Of a stretch of DNA of 64,000 bases, positions 1 through 11,165 are shown one piece after another; the first letter of the stretch is position 1, and the number at the start of each line of letters is the position of its first letter. The translations under genes and the position numbers were made by a program. This stretch comes from Gambelia wislizenii (lineage: Eukaryota; Chordata; Lepidosauria; Squamata; Crotaphytidae). The stretch lies in contig JAUMIR010000002.1 of the NCBI GenBank assembly GCA_030847615.1, forward strand, positions 285,800,028 through 285,864,027, read 5' to 3'. The notes below the pieces were generated by a model. That model saw only the letters and a list, made by a program, of their open reading frames with translations. It made no database searches and was not told where the DNA came from.

Positions 1-797
1 CACAGACACTTAAACAAACCTTAAAACATGCAAACAAACTGGGACAGTTCATAAAAACAGCATCCTGTGAGATAGTTTTCACGTTTTCACCCAGAGGTTT
101 TCTTGCTGGGAATAGGGGGGTGGGGGGAGAGGACCTATCATTCATGCTGTAATCTCATGATTACAGTGGGATGTGTTTTCTCACGCTCTTCAGTCTTGTG
201 AAAAGAACAATATTAAGAACTATTGACTGCTTGCCTCATCAATTAAAAGCAATGCCTTCGTTGCTGGAGCACAGATTGACCATGCAAACATGACATCATG
301 CAATAGCGCAAACCATTTGCGCTACCGTAACGTCATAATTGTGCGATTTTTGCTGCATCTGATAAAGTCTGCCGCCCAAGAAGCAATGCTGTCAGCCTCT
401 GAGCATAAGACCCAGGCATGTGCTGCCATGTCTTCATACGCAATGTGGAATGCATCTGTTCAGCAACATTTCAGTGCCATGACTCCTGTTTAGGAGCAGT
501 GCTAGGCAACTGGAACAAAGTCTCCTCCCTGTGCAGAAACTTTCTGGTGCAACTGCTCAGTGCTACAGGCAGCATCTCCCAGAAAGACAACACAGTTATG
601 GGAGCAGAGAGGTCTGTTCATATGGAGCTTCAAAATAATTGATAGTTCTGTGCGCAGATTTAAAAAAAAAAAATCAAAGGGACACACTTTGTGTTTTATT
701 GAAACAACAACAGATCTTTGACACTACTCTCTGTATGAATACCTCTCTCCCAATGCCACTAGGACTGCTTGCTGGTGCTTGAAACCAGTCCTTGCAG
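1..797. other. No gene or recognised repeat
   Basis: The short open frames here look like no protein I know, and I see no RNA gene, splice pattern or terminal repeat. A run of A at about 661-673 is the only simple sequence. Confidence 0.5.
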
Positions 798-1439
798 CAT
801 ACCCTCCTACATTTCACAGATGAAAACTGGGACATGTGGGGCCAAGCAACATCAGAGTGTGGTCAAGGTGGCAAAGTTTATTAACAAGGAAGAATGACAA
901 GCTAAGAGTAGCTGCAGCAATTTGCTTTTGCCTGAGCCTACAGGGAAGGGCAAGATTCCTTACCTTCTTCTCCTTCCCTCCCTGCTGAGTTAACTGCAGA
1001 CTTTTTCAGATGGGGGGAAAACCCAAAGAGGTTGGAGAAGAATGGGGCTGTTTTGCTTACAGAGCCCAGTTTCAGATGACGCAGTCCTCCTCCGTCCTCC
1101 TCCCAACCTTCCCCTGTGCTGCGGACACCGCTTTTTATTGACGGAGGTTTGGGGGAAGGTTGGGAGGAGGTCAGGAGAAGGACGGAGGAGGACGGGGCTG
1201 TCTGAAACCGGGCTCTGTAAGCGAAACAGCCCTGTTCTTCTCCCAACCTCCTTGGGTTTTTTTTTTCCCATCTGAAACGTCCTGTATGCAAATTCCTTTT
1301 GGACTTGGAACTTGGTTTGCAGCTATTGATTGTAGGTAAACGGGGGAAGGGGAAGAAGGGAGAGAAAATGGGGTAAATGTGGGACAACAGAAGATTAATT
1401 GGGACTTTCCCTGCTGAACTGGGACAGTTGGAAGGTATG
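798..1439. mobile_element. Nonautonomous hAT-like DNA transposon
   Basis: The ends are inverted copies (CATACCCTCC at the left, GGAAGGTATG at the right), and further in both arms contain GGGACA-type blocks. The element is bounded by an 8-bp direct repeat, CCTTGCAG at 790-797 and CCTTTCAG at 1440-1447, which agree at 7 of 8 bases. Eight-bp duplications are typical of hAT elements. There is no transposase frame, so it would have depended on an autonomous relative. A diverged relative at about 59990-60255 shares the GCTGCAGCA and CTGCTGAGTTAA blocks and the GGGACAGTTGG end block but lacks the central foldback. Confidence 0.75.
1004..1278. repeat. Large inverted repeat (foldback) inside the hAT element
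   Basis: The left arm (about 1004-1115) and right arm (about 1153-1278) are reverse complements over roughly 110 bp with few mismatches, around a loop of about 37 bp. The arms include CAGATGGG, GGTTGGAGAAG, CTTACAGAGCCC and CCTCCTCCGTCCT. Open frames on both strands here are by-products of this symmetry. The related copy near 60 kb has only about 30 bp at this place. Confidence 0.85.
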
Positions 1440-1833
1440 CCTTTCAGTACCTGAGGACGGTTCAAGAGCAGAGAGCACAGCCTTGAGCTAGTGTAGGGAT
1501 AGAATTGGGAAGCTGAAGCTAGTGGATATCCAGAGACTGGGCTCATCCCACCTATTCTCTTATAGGCATAAAATATTTAAAAAGAACTGAAAGCCCACAG
1601 CCCAGCCTTGCTTGTTTGATATGTGCCATAATCTGCTGTCCAGAGAGCTAAGATGCTGGTCTTGCTGGTTTATTTTTGATTCTCATGTTTCTATTCAGAC
1701 TTTCTATAGAAATAATCAAGATGGTATATTCTAGTTAAGATAGTAGTAATGCAACAATAATTAAAACACGAGCAGATGACCATAAGGTTATAAAAGCAGT
1801 AGCAGTCAACACATCTTATCTAGAGTTATTTTA

Positions 1834-2222
1834 AGGCATCGTTTCCAGACCTTTCACCATTTTAGTTGCCCTTCTCTGGACACGCTCCAATTTGTCAATA
1901 TCCTTTTTTAATTGTGGTGCCCAGAACTGGACACAGTATTCTAAGTGAGGTCTGACCAAGGCAGAATAGAGTGCCACTATTACTTCCCTTGATCTAGACA
2001 CTATACTTCTATTGATACAGCCCAAAATCGCATTGGCCTTTTTAGCTGCCGCATCACACAGGCTTGTTTTCTGCTGCTCCAGAGACTGGAACACAGAGCA
2101 ATGGATGCAAGCTCCAGGAACAGAGATTCCACCTCAACATGAGGAGGAACTTTTTGACAGTAAGAGCTGTTCGGCATTGGAACACACTCCCTTGGAGCGT
2201 GGTGGGGTCTCATTCCTTGGGG
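1834..2222. mobile_element. CR1 LINE fragment, two pieces head to head
   Basis: Minus-strand 2059-1834 encodes the end of the CR1 reverse-transcriptase protein ([39 protein letters not shown]). From about 2060 the plus strand carries the next downstream CR1 part (CTGCTCCAGAGACTGGAACA, then GAGATTCCACCTCAACATGA). Compared with the colinear copy at 33109-33718, about 120 bp around the junction are missing. The order resembles a 5' inversion from twin priming, but the copy is also cut short of the usual CR1 3' tip at about 2222, so later rearrangement is possible. Confidence 0.85.
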
Positions 2223-2849
2223 CCCAAACTATGCCTCCAAATGTGGTAGAAAAGCCCGCGACACCCGCCCCGCTAGAGTCCATTCTTGACCAATTTTTAA
2301 AAAATTTATCCCTGGAGGGCCACAAAACATTCCTGGGGGCCGCACATTGGCACCCCTGGTATACCACATATAGCCTGTTTTGTAAGTCAGACAGTCCTAA
2401 TCATCCCCTCCAAATTTGGTGAAAATTAAATGAAAATATAATTGGGGTGCCTCCAGTAGAACTTTGAGAGTATCACATTGCTATATTTTAAGTAAGAGCA
2501 CCTGAAACATCCCTCCAAGTCTGATGAAAACCTGTCTAGCCATCATCATGTGACTGAATAACAAACAGCCAAGCAGATAGAAACTTAAAGCCAGAGAAGA
2601 GGGAACCAGGGAGCCCATTTGAGGGGGGCAGCCTGTTGACACCAAGTGCTGTCTCTGGCCCTGATCTTGCATATCCTGCCAAGCCAAAGTGGCCATGACC
2701 TGAACTGCTACTGATCTTTTGCCCTCGTACATGGTAGAAGTGGACCGGCAGAAGTGGTACTTGCAATGATATTTTTTAGGTTACCAGCCAAAGATCCCCC
2801 AAGCTGAGAAGTCTCCTCTGGGATCCCTTAAGTTGCCTCAGAGGAATCT
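2223..2849. other. Unassigned sequence
   Basis: I recognise no gene or repeat. The blocks CTGGAGGGCCACA and GGGGGCCGCACATTGGCACC look repetitive but have no second copy in this window. Confidence 0.4.
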
Positions 2850-3137
2850 ACAGTACTCTGGGACAATGTATATTCACATATTTGCATGCATGAGTGAACA
2901 GAAAGCAACAACATCCTGGAGCAATCCTGGCTATGTGGCTGGAAATAGTACAACATATATGACATGTGATCAGTGTAGGACCACCCTTTTACTCCGACGT
3001 CGATTACAGTGTGGCAGGATACTCTGATCTACAATTGGAGAAGCCTGGTGAGTGTGGCATTTATGGGGCCACTGTGGATCAAAAACATCCATTGCGGTTA
3101 CAAGGTAGGTGCAGGATTTCTCACCAGTGTAGACAAG
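2850..3137. mobile_element. Unclassified dispersed repeat, copy 1
   Basis: This shares a colinear series of blocks with 6876-7241: CTACAGTACTCTGGGACA, ACAGTGTGGCAGGATACTC, GATCAAAAACATC and the end block CCAGTGTAGACAAGC. The other copy may open with the inverted end GGGGCTTGTCTACACTGG at 6187, which suggests a DNA transposon with long terminal inverted repeats. I cannot see the left end of this copy, and the superfamily is not assigned. Confidence 0.55.
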
Positions 3138-3267
3138 CCCTGGGTCATCCATTCAATGCAAAATGCAGTCTCTGCATGGAATCCTTCCACCCAGTCCATG
3201 TCATGACTACTCCTTTGGAAACTCCTGCTATGCTCTGTCACTGAAAGAAGACCAAGCAACATGCTAT

Positions 3268-3492
3268 GGCAGTTGTTGTTGTGGGCCTTCAAGTCATTTC
3301 TGACTTATGCAAACCCTAAGGTGAACCTATCACAGGATTTTGGGGGTTTTTTGGTAGAATTTGTTCAGAGGGGGTTTGCTTTGCCTTCCTCTGAGGCAAA
3401 GAGAGTGTGACTTGCCCAAGGTCACCCTGGGTTTCCATGGCTGAGTGGGGATTCAAACCCAATGCTCAAACTACCACACCTTGCTGGCTCTC
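3268..3492 (-). mobile_element. tRNA-derived SINE (Sauria-SINE type)
   Basis: Read on the minus strand: a tRNA-like head with a B-box-like GGGTTTGAATCCC, a conserved body (CTTGGGCAAGTCACACTCTC, CAGAGGAAGGCAAAGC) and a tail with CATAAGTCAGAAATGACTTG ending in short CAA repeats. Tails like this resemble the 3' end of BovB LINEs, which are thought to mobilise these SINEs in squamates. The copy is fairly complete and diverged. Confidence 0.85.
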
Positions 3493-3556
3493 TTTGCTAT
3501 GGTAGGCATCTCTATTACACAGTAAGTGAATGCTTCTTGTTGTCTTGGTACAGGTG

Positions 3557-3720
3557 ACTTAGAATCATAGAGTTTGAAGGGGCCTTCTATTTGCCATCTA
3601 ATCCAACCCCCCTGGGTGTTTGTGAGGTAACATCTGGGCATAGAGCATCCCCAATAGATGCTCCAACCTCTGCTTGAAGATCTTCAGTAAAGGAGACCTC
3701 GCTCTGCATTGTACTTCTCT
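3557..3720 (-). mobile_element. CR1 LINE 3' end
   Basis: It starts at the reverse complement of the CR1 tip (AGAATCATAGAGTT on the plus strand). It continues through diverged CR1 3' sequence with CTCCAACCTCTGCTTGAAGA, and is 5'-truncated. Confidence 0.75.
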
Positions 3721-5186
3721 AATGTACTTCAGGTATCATGTTATCTGGCTTTCAGTTTTATCATAGTTGTTGTCAACAACAAATAATATTTAGTGGATCT
3801 AAGCATAAAGAGAGAGAAGGAAGTGCCTGCCCCAGGTGGAGAGGGACAGAGAATAGCCAGAAAATATTATGTAATATATTGACTGATACTAAAATATTGT
3901 AACAATACACAATGACTTCTTGAATTGCATAACTAAACAGATTTGAAAGGTGACACAATGGCTTTTCACTGGCTTTGTTCCTAGATCCCAGTGTTTTTCT
4001 CTCCATGTTCCAGGGATTTCTGGGGTTTGTTTTTCCCCTTGATGCAGGAGAAGAAAATTTTCCTAACTGAGATTTTGGAATTTCAGCAGCAGGATTCTTC
4101 AGTGCCCATAGCTAATCTTAACTCACTTTGGATATTATCAGGCATCCCAGTGACAATTTTGTACTTTTAATTTCTTTACCAATTATATTTCATTTGGAAC
4201 ATCTGGAGGCTGGGAAAGCTTGTGAACACCTTTGCTGTCTGTTGCCACAGACTGATGAATGAATTTATTGACACATTTTAAAATCACCTTTCATCATCCT
4301 TTATGGATACCAGCATGGTGAGCCAATATAATTAAATCAATAAGAATATAATGCAAACAATAAAACCTCCAAAACATATAATCATATTAAAATAATGCAG
4401 AACAACAAACCCTTCTGACATTCCTGATCCTAGCACACATCAACCTGACACTTGGCAATACTTTTATGTCAGCAAAAATCAAAGTCTAGTGCAGTGCTAC
4501 TTCAAGTAAGGGTCCAGGAACTAGTGCTGGCTACTGAGCCATCAGCTGCCAGTCCCTAGAGAGCTTCCAGGAAGGAAAGAAACAATTGTAGCCAAAGGGC
4601 ACAGATAGGGTGCTGCTCCCTAACACATTAGGGAAAAAACATTGCCAGTACCCACATGAGATAGCTTTGTTCTAGTAGTGTCTGAAAAGAACCGTGGCAC
4701 TTGGTGTGGAATTCTTCAGTTTTCAACTCTTTCCTGCCCACCATAATTAAAATGGAGGGGAGCTGGAGCAGGCGGTCACCCATCTGCCCTACCTGTGAGG
4801 TTGCCAGTTCCATCTGGTGTGTCACCTGCAGAAACAGAAAGTGGGACTAGTAGAAGGCCCTTTGGCAATGCTCTTCTTCTCTTCTCGCTAGTCCTGACCG
4901 AGAGCTCCATGTTCAGAGGGAGAACCTCTCTGAAGGGCACCAGATGTGTTAACTGACATATATATTTGCTCACAGCATTAAGATGCTGTCCAGTAACAAA
5001 AGATGTCTGGGGAGGTATCACATTTTGGGAGTAAGCCGTTTCCACCATGGAGATATGCTTATGCAAGCTTCTTGGAGGCATCTCACTACCTTTCTAGCCA
5101 GCCCCATGGAAAACAAAATACTGGACTGGATGAATCTTAGGTCTGCTCCAATGATGGTCATTAAGGTAGCCACTGAGGCACTGCCA
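3721..5186. other. No gene seen
   Basis: No exon-like open frame with splice signals stands out. About 4258-4345 may hold a decayed LINE 3' tail in reverse, but it is too diverged to assign. Confidence 0.4.
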
Positions 5187-5221
5187 AAGAAGAAGAAGAA
5201 GAAGGAGAAGGAGAAGAAGAT
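5187..5221 (+). repeat. (GAA)n microsatellite
   Basis: About 35 bp of imperfect AAG/GAA/GGA triplets. Confidence 0.95.
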
Positions 5222-6186
5222 TTGTTGTTTGCTTGTGAGCTTCCACAATGCAATAGTGGGCTAAATAGGTCTCTCATCTGATCCAGCAAGGCTCTTCTGA
5301 GGTTCCTAAGCACTCCCATCTTATAGTTCTGTATCTTTAAACTAGCACTGGGCAACTTCTGCAGGTATGGGGCCAAACCCTATCCCACCTGACTACACTG
5401 GTGGCTCAACCAAGCCACCACTACTGTTGAATTTTCTGTGGTGGCTACAGCAAAAACTAATTATTTTTATTGTAAAACAAGTTGTACTGATCATACATGC
5501 ATTTTTTCTGAGGCTAATAGTATACTTCAAAGCCTCCCAGAAGTGCTATTTTAACTGAAAGTGAGGCATATGAGGTACACACCTTGTTTACAAAGATAAC
5601 AGCACTTATGGGAGGTTTCTGGGAATGCTATCAGCTTTGGAAAGAAGGCCTACTTGCTTTTTGCAGTCTGCTTTAGAGTAAAAATAAGCGGGGAGGAGAT
5701 TACATTTGCTGTTGTCACCACAGGCTCTTCTAAACACAGCAAATATATCAGGGGGTGCTGGTATTTGTTGCTGTATATTGTACTTAAAATAAAACAACAA
5801 ATTAAATTTTGGCTACCACATGATGTTTAGGCTATTTCTTCTCTTTTTCTGCAATATTATGAAATATTTTGTACATACCTGAACGGCAGGACATTTTTTT
5901 TAACTCGTACATTTGATTGTGACATGAATTGTAACAACTGAAGTAGGTACATCCAGTCCCTGATCCCCTCCCCACTTTCAGGATATTTCCACCCTTTTCC
6001 CTGTTCCTCCTGGCATCCTTTTAATATTTTAATTCTTTAAAAACTGTCACTAGAGCCTTAGTGGTAAAGTAGTATATTTCTGTAAAGTAGTAGATCCAGT
6101 TCCCTTACCCTAGTAAATTTTAACTTGCATTGAAGTTGGGGGTGGGATCATTGGAAGCTTTCCTCTACTACTCAGGTTGACAAGGG
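5222..6186. other. No gene seen
   Basis: AT-rich sequence without recognisable coding or repeat features. Confidence 0.4.
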
Positions 6187-6230
6187 GCTTGTCTACACTG
6201 GCAAAAAAGCTGTACTCACCTCATATTTTA

Positions 6231-6626
6231 TGTTTTTTAATTTATTTAATTTATATGCCATCTTTTTCCTAGAATAGGACCCAAGGCAGCTCACAACACA
6301 TAAGATACAATTAAAAATACGTCAATTAAAAGTTAAAAACAGTTAAAATGGTGGGACTGAAAAAAAAGCCCCTGACGATCTTAAAATTATGGCAGATTCA
6401 TATTGGGAGATATGGTCTTTCAAATAGTTTGGACCCAAGCCATATAGGGCTTTATAGGTCATGACCAGCACTTTGAATTGTGCCCGGAAACAAACCGGTA
6501 GCCAGTGAAGCTGTTTTAACACAGGGGTTATATTATCCCTATAACTAGCCCCGGTCAACATTCTGGCTGCAGCATTCTGGACCTGCTGAAGTTTCCAAAC
6601 TGCTGCACAGTTGCCACACAACATTC
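6231..6626 (-). mobile_element. L2-clade LINE 3' fragment
   Basis: Minus-strand 6624-6343 encodes the region after the RT domain that is typical of L2 elements: WKLQQVQNAAARML, ITPVLKQLHWLP, FKVLVMTYKALYGL. It is followed by a 3' untranslated end with GTGAGCTGCCTTGGGTCC and A-rich tail sequence. The copy is 5'-truncated. Confidence 0.85.
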
Positions 6627-6916
6627 CTGATGAATCACAGCTTCATTGGGCATTTTGCAGGAAAACTGGGGTCTAAAAGATTTGCTGTTTGTTCCACATT
6701 TCAAGGGAAACTCCTGATTATTGGCCATGTGGCAGCCATGGATTTGCTTCAGTGCGAAACCGGGAGTGGGGCTTCTAGTGGACAGGAGTCCGTTCTGCCA
6801 GTGTACAAGCTTTTTAAAAAAATTTCTCTTAATTTTCAATTGTGTGCATATCTGTATAAGCATATCTCCACTTATATAGTAATACAGTACTCTGGGACAT
6901 TTGCCTGCATGACTGA

Positions 6917-6952
6917 ACGATTGCGTTGCAGAGGGGCAGGATATAAATAAAA

Positions 6953-6983
<31 letters not shown>

Positions 6984-6992
6984 TATTATTAT
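6917..6992 (+). mobile_element. L2 3' tip with (ATT)n tail
   Basis: GATTGCGTTGCAGAGGGGC followed by a TTATT-rich tail of about 35 bp. The same tip occurs in reverse at 32213. It interrupts copy 2 of the unclassified repeat between GACTGAAC and AACACTGGAGCA. Confidence 0.8.
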
Positions 6993-7589
6993 TAAAAAAC
7001 ACTGGAGCAGACGCAGCTGTATAGCCGGAAATAATGTGACATATAGGACACTTGATCAGCATAGGACTGCCCCTTTACACCAAAATGAGTTTGCCTACCA
7101 TTACAGTGTGGCAGGATACTCCAATCTCCCATCAGACAAACCCCAGTGAATGTGGCGTTTACAGGACTGCTGCGGATCAAAAACATCTGCGACAACTACG
7201 AGGTGGGTTTGGGAGTTCCCTCCAGTGTAGACAAGCTCTAATGTGTTATTGGCAGCGGTGTGTGTGTGTGATTTTTCCAACCACAGCAGCCTACTGTTTT
7301 TGTGCTTAGGTGTTAAAAGAGTTTTTCTTGCCTAATTCTCTATCACAATAGTGCTAAAGCGATAAACTGTAAAGGTGCTATTTCTATGCAACATTGCCCT
7401 CCCATGCACTGAATCACTGTGTGGAAACAAACTGCAATAGCACTGTTACAGTTCACTATTTTATCACTATACCTCTAGATACATATTTTTTTAATTAAGG
7501 GAGCACTGGGGGGGGGGACAGAAGAAGACCATGCAAGGATTGCAACAATTAGGGAAATATCAGATCTGTGAGGCAGGGCTATATAATGA

Positions 7590-7666
7590 AGACGCCAGCC
7601 ACAGATGCAGGCAAAACGTCAGGAATAAACTCTTCCAGAACATGGCCTCACAGCCTGTAAAAAAAA
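7590..7666 (+). mobile_element. Penelope-like element 3' tail fragment
   Basis: It contains CCAGCCACAGATGCAGGC, AAACGTCAGGAATAAACTCT and CATGGCCTCACAGCC, the 3' end shared with 8333-8402, 30707-30770 and 34240-34320. It lies upstream of the GIY-YIG part of the next copy, as in partial tandem Penelope insertions. Confidence 0.75.
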
Positions 7667-7699
7667 CAAAACAAACAAAACAAAAACAAAACAAAACAC

Positions 7700-7847
7700 T
7701 GAAAACCTATAATTTTAAATTGTTTTAAAGATGGTGACTTAAAGTGTTTCAAATTGTATTGATTTTTAATTTTTTTGTGAGCTGCCTTGGGTCCAACATT
7801 GGAAGAAAAGCTGCATATTAGATAAATAAATAAATAAATAAATAAAT
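7700..7847 (+). mobile_element. L2-like LINE 3' tail with (AAAT)n
   Basis: GTGAGCTGCCTTGGGTCC followed by a GCATAT block and TAAATAAATAAATA tail. It sits between two Penelope fragments. Confidence 0.65.
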
Positions 7848-8462
7848 CGCAGTATGCAAACACAAATTAAGAAATATGAAAGACACTACAGACTGGGCCA
7901 GCCAGAAAAATCAGCAATAGCAGAACATATTATAAACTAATCTGGGCACAAAATGCTATTTGAAAACACCAAAATTCTAGACCAGGCTAACAACTATCAG
8001 GTTAGAATAAATAGGGAATCTATTGAAACCCACAAACACCTGGACAACTTCAACAGGAAAGAGGAAACCCTAAAAGTAAACAAAGCTTGGCTACCAGTCC
8101 TGAATAACACCAAAATAAAAACTCAACACATGCAAATGAACTTCCCCCAGGGACAGGGGGCTTCCCAGCAGACAATGGACCATGGGCTAAATAGACACTA
8201 ATCCCCCTCGCATATCCTCCCACCCTAAGAACTGAACATCCAACAACTGAATACACAAATTTACATGCTAATCCTCTTCAACACGGACTCACGGTATATA
8301 AACCCCACACACCCACACTACCACCATTCTCTGAAGATGCCAGCCACAGATGCAGGCAAAATATCAGGAATAAGCTCTTCTAGAACATGGCCTTGCAGCC
8401 TGGAAAAAACCCTACAAAAAAAACTATGGATGCCAGCTGTGAAAGCCTTTGACTTCACAAAT
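7848..8462 (+). mobile_element. Penelope-like element, 5'-truncated
   Basis: It begins inside the GIY-YIG endonuclease region. The sequence after TATGCAAACACAAATTAAG matches 30229 onward, including RHYRLGQP-type residues, and continues through LDNFNRKEETLKVNKAWLPVL. The 3' part with CCAGCCACAGATGCAGGC ends near TGTGAAAGCCTTTGACTTC. Stop codons break the frame, so it is dead. Confidence 0.85.
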
Positions 8463-8830
8463 AAATACTGTTCTATGTCTTTGCTATTTTCTGCTGGTAG
8501 TATGGTGTCATCTGCATATCTTAAACTGTTGATATTTCTTCCTCGAATTTTCATGCCTCCTTCCTCCACATCTAATCCTGCTTTTCGTATATGTTCAGCA
8601 TATGAGTTAAGCAGGGTGATAAATTGCAGCCTTGCCTGACCCTCTTTCCAATTGAAAATCATTCTGTTTCTCCGTATTCTGTTCTAACAGTAGCCTCTTG
8701 TCCTGAGTACAGGTTATGCATAAGGACAATCAAATGTGACACACCCAATTCTTTAAGAATGATCCATAGATATTCATAAGCTACACAAAGGCTTTGCTAT
8801 AATCTATAAAGCACAGGTGCTTCCTTTCTA
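8463..8830 (-). mobile_element. RTE/BovB LINE reverse-transcriptase fragment
   Basis: The minus strand from 8662 encodes YAEHIRKAGLDVEEGGMKI then RNINSLRYADDTIL, which fits the RT palm of BovB elements including the YADD catalytic box. Diverged upstream RT sequence (CFIDYSKAF) continues to about 8830. The fragment abuts the 3' end of the Penelope copy. BovB is the presumed partner of the Sauria-type SINEs in this window. Confidence 0.85.
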
Positions 8831-9049
8831 TTTAAGTTTCTTTTAAGCCAGAAGAGCAGTGACAAGAAGCACCAAGAAGCAACATTAAATGGTGAAATAT
8901 ATATCTGCACAAATCTTCAGTCTGGATGAGCCCTAAATTCAATTTGTGGTAGGTGGTATAGGGGTTCCCTTGAGCAGGTGAGGGGGACACAAAAATAGTT
9001 GAGGGCTACAAGCAGCCATCTCTCCTGTAAACCAGCCTTGGTCTAGTTG

Positions 9050-9312
9050 CTGTTTCTGCTGCTGTTGTTACTGTTGCTGTGTGCCTTCAAATATTTCCAG
9101 CCTATGGAGATCCTAAGGCAATCCTAATCACAGGGGGTTCTTGGCAGGGTTAGTTCAGAGAGGGTTTGGCACTGCCTTACTCTGAGGTGGAGAGTGTGAC
9201 TTGCTGAAGATACTCAGTGGATTTTCATGGCTAAGTGGAGATTCAAACCCTGGTCTCCTGGAGTCACGGTTCAGTAGTTAATCCACTACTATACTACTCT
9301 GACTCTCTTTTG
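9050..9312 (-). mobile_element. tRNA-derived SINE (Sauria-SINE type)
   Basis: A full-length-looking copy on the minus strand. The tRNA-like head is at about 9300, GTTTGAATC is the B-box, the body has AGTCACACTC, and the tail near 9060 ends in CAACAG repeats. Confidence 0.85.
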
Positions 9313-9517
9313 GAGTAGACAGTCCTTCAAATGCATGACATCTTCAAAGACTGTCCTCTCATTGTCCAGGATTGTCCATTTATTCAAAGATAGGATTGTG
9401 CTCTTTGAAGCAGAAAATGTGGCCACCATACTCTTCATATAATCTTACACTGCTTTTTAATATTTTTCTTTTTCTTGGTGTTGCATTCATTACCTGATGC
9501 AGCTGTAAAAGCAATTA

Positions 9518-9747
9518 CAGTTGCCCCTTCATATTCGCTGGGGTTTGGTTCCAGAACCCCTCGTGAATACCAAAATCCATGAATACTCAAGTCCCATTAC
9601 ATGCAATGGAATAGCAAAATGGTATCCCTTATATAAGATAGCAAAATCAAGGTTTGCTTTTTGGATTATTATTTTTTAAAGAATATTTGTAAACCGTGAA
9701 TACTTAAATCTGTGGATACCAAATCCGTGGATACAGAGGGACTACTG
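9518..9747. mobile_element. Short pogo/Tigger-like nonautonomous element, copy a
   Basis: It begins CAGTTGCCCC and ends GGGACTACTG, flanked by TA at 9516-9517 and 9748-9749. The interior, including AATACTCAAGTCCCATTA, is shared with the copies at 19610, 32555 and 42745. TA duplication and CAGT-type ends fit the pogo/Tigger branch of Tc1/mariner elements. There is no coding capacity. Confidence 0.8.
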
Positions 9748-9899
9748 TACAACAAAACTTTAATGTGCACATCAAAGGCTTGCAAAATTTTTACTGTCCT
9801 TGCCTTCAGCTGCTGTGAGATGGAGGCATTTCTCATTCTACCTCTTGAATGCTTTCTGTGGTAAAGAGAACAAAAATCTTCTGAGAAGGTGAAAGATGC

Positions 9900-10129
9900 T
9901 TGTTGTTGTGTGACTTCAGGTTGTTTCTGACTTATGGGGACACTAAGGCAACCCTATCACAGGTTTTCATAGTAAGATTTATTCAGAGGGGGTTTGCCTT
10001 TGCTTTCCTCTGAGGCTGAGAGAGTGTGACTTGCCCAAGGTCACTGAATGGATTTCCATGGCTGAGCAGGGATTCAAACCCTGGTCTCCAGAGTCATAGT
10101 CCAATGCTCAAACCAATACACCACCCGTT
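9900..10129 (-). mobile_element. tRNA-derived SINE (Sauria-SINE type)
   Basis: The body CTTGGGCAAGTCACACTCTC and the B-box GGTTTGAATCC are visible on the minus strand. The tail with CATAAGTCAGAAACA lies near 9920. Confidence 0.85.
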
Positions 10130-11067
10130 AGAGGGAACAAAACTCTTCCAAATTTCTTCAGATACTGGCATTCAGATGGACTTTGCATATCAGTAGACCC
10201 TGCCCCACCCCGTGGGACAGAAAAAGATGGAAGAAGTCTATGCAACCAAGGGGTTGTTCAAATGGTGGGGAAAAAACCCTCATGGAATCCTACATGTCCT
10301 AATGGCATTCCATGTGATTTCGCAGCATTGTGAAGGAGGGGGGCAAAAAAGGCCAAAAACCTCGCCAGAAAAGCCTTTGCGACTTTCCCCATCTTTAAAA
10401 AAAACAACAACGAGGAGGATGCACATTCCTGCTCGTTAGGGCAAATAAGTCGATTTGATTCACTTGCCCATATGAGAGGAAGTGCAAATTTGATTGGCCA
10501 GATGAGCACAGGGGGTGGGGCTTGCTAACAAGGCAAGCGCCTGCTGCTGCCATGTTGGATTTTTGCCTTAGCGAACAAGTGCTAAGGCAAGAAAAAAGGG
10601 TGTTGGGTTTTTTTTCCTTTTCTGCTCAATTGAAAAATCACTCAATCACACCTTGGACATGGTTTTAAAAAGTAAGGTCAGCTGTAGCAAACTGAAGTAA
10701 GTGCAAACTTGAGTAAATCACGCACAGCTGCCACGTTTACTAGCAGCCATGCAAAGCTTATGGGGCAGAAAAACCATTAGGATAGGTCACAGCTGCTGGG
10801 AAATGTCATTACTGGGAGGCATTCCATTTTTTAATGGGCTCATATAGACAAGCCCCAAGTAGCAGAATTGTAAAGATTTACTGGACTGAACCAATTCAGT
10901 TATAGGCAGGGGTTGCTTATTTTCACATTCACATAGAAAAGAAGCACATGAGAGATAAAGGTTTATCTAGGCTTTGCTCTGTGGCATGTAACTTTCCTGC
11001 CAAGAGACAGGTTTTCCCATTGTGGAGTAAGTAAGATCATAAGCCTCAGCTTGCAACATGGGGTACT
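10130..11067. other. No gene; possible decayed DNA element
   Basis: The 10835-10860 segment reads TAGACAAGCCCC, like the right end of the repeat at 7241. The interior has no coding signal and no matching left end. Confidence 0.35.
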
Positions 11068-11165
11068 TTTTTGTTGTTGTCATGTGCCTTCAAGTCAACT
11101 CCAACTTATGGCAATGCTACCACAGTATTTCCTTGGAAAGATTTAGTTGAAGGAAGTATGCCTTC
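11068..11165 (-). mobile_element. SINE tail fragment
   Basis: GTGCCTTCAAGTCAACTCC followed by AACTTATGGCAA is the reverse complement of the BovB-like SINE tail. The tRNA-like head is missing. Confidence 0.7.

Larger units (their letters stand above)
6187..7241. mobile_element. Unclassified DNA-transposon-like repeat, copy 2, carrying L2 pieces
   Basis: The left end GGGGCTTGTCTACACTGG and the right end CCAGTGTAGACAAGCTCTA are near-perfect inverted repeats, so the interval may be one element. The part after 6876 matches copy 1 at 2850-3137. Two L2 fragments lie inside it, at 6231-6626 and 6917-6992. I could not define a target duplication. Confidence 0.5.

Noticed and set aside
938..1546. 202-codon minus-strand frame as a gene
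   Set aside because: It lies across the hAT element and its foldback; no motif is recognisable.
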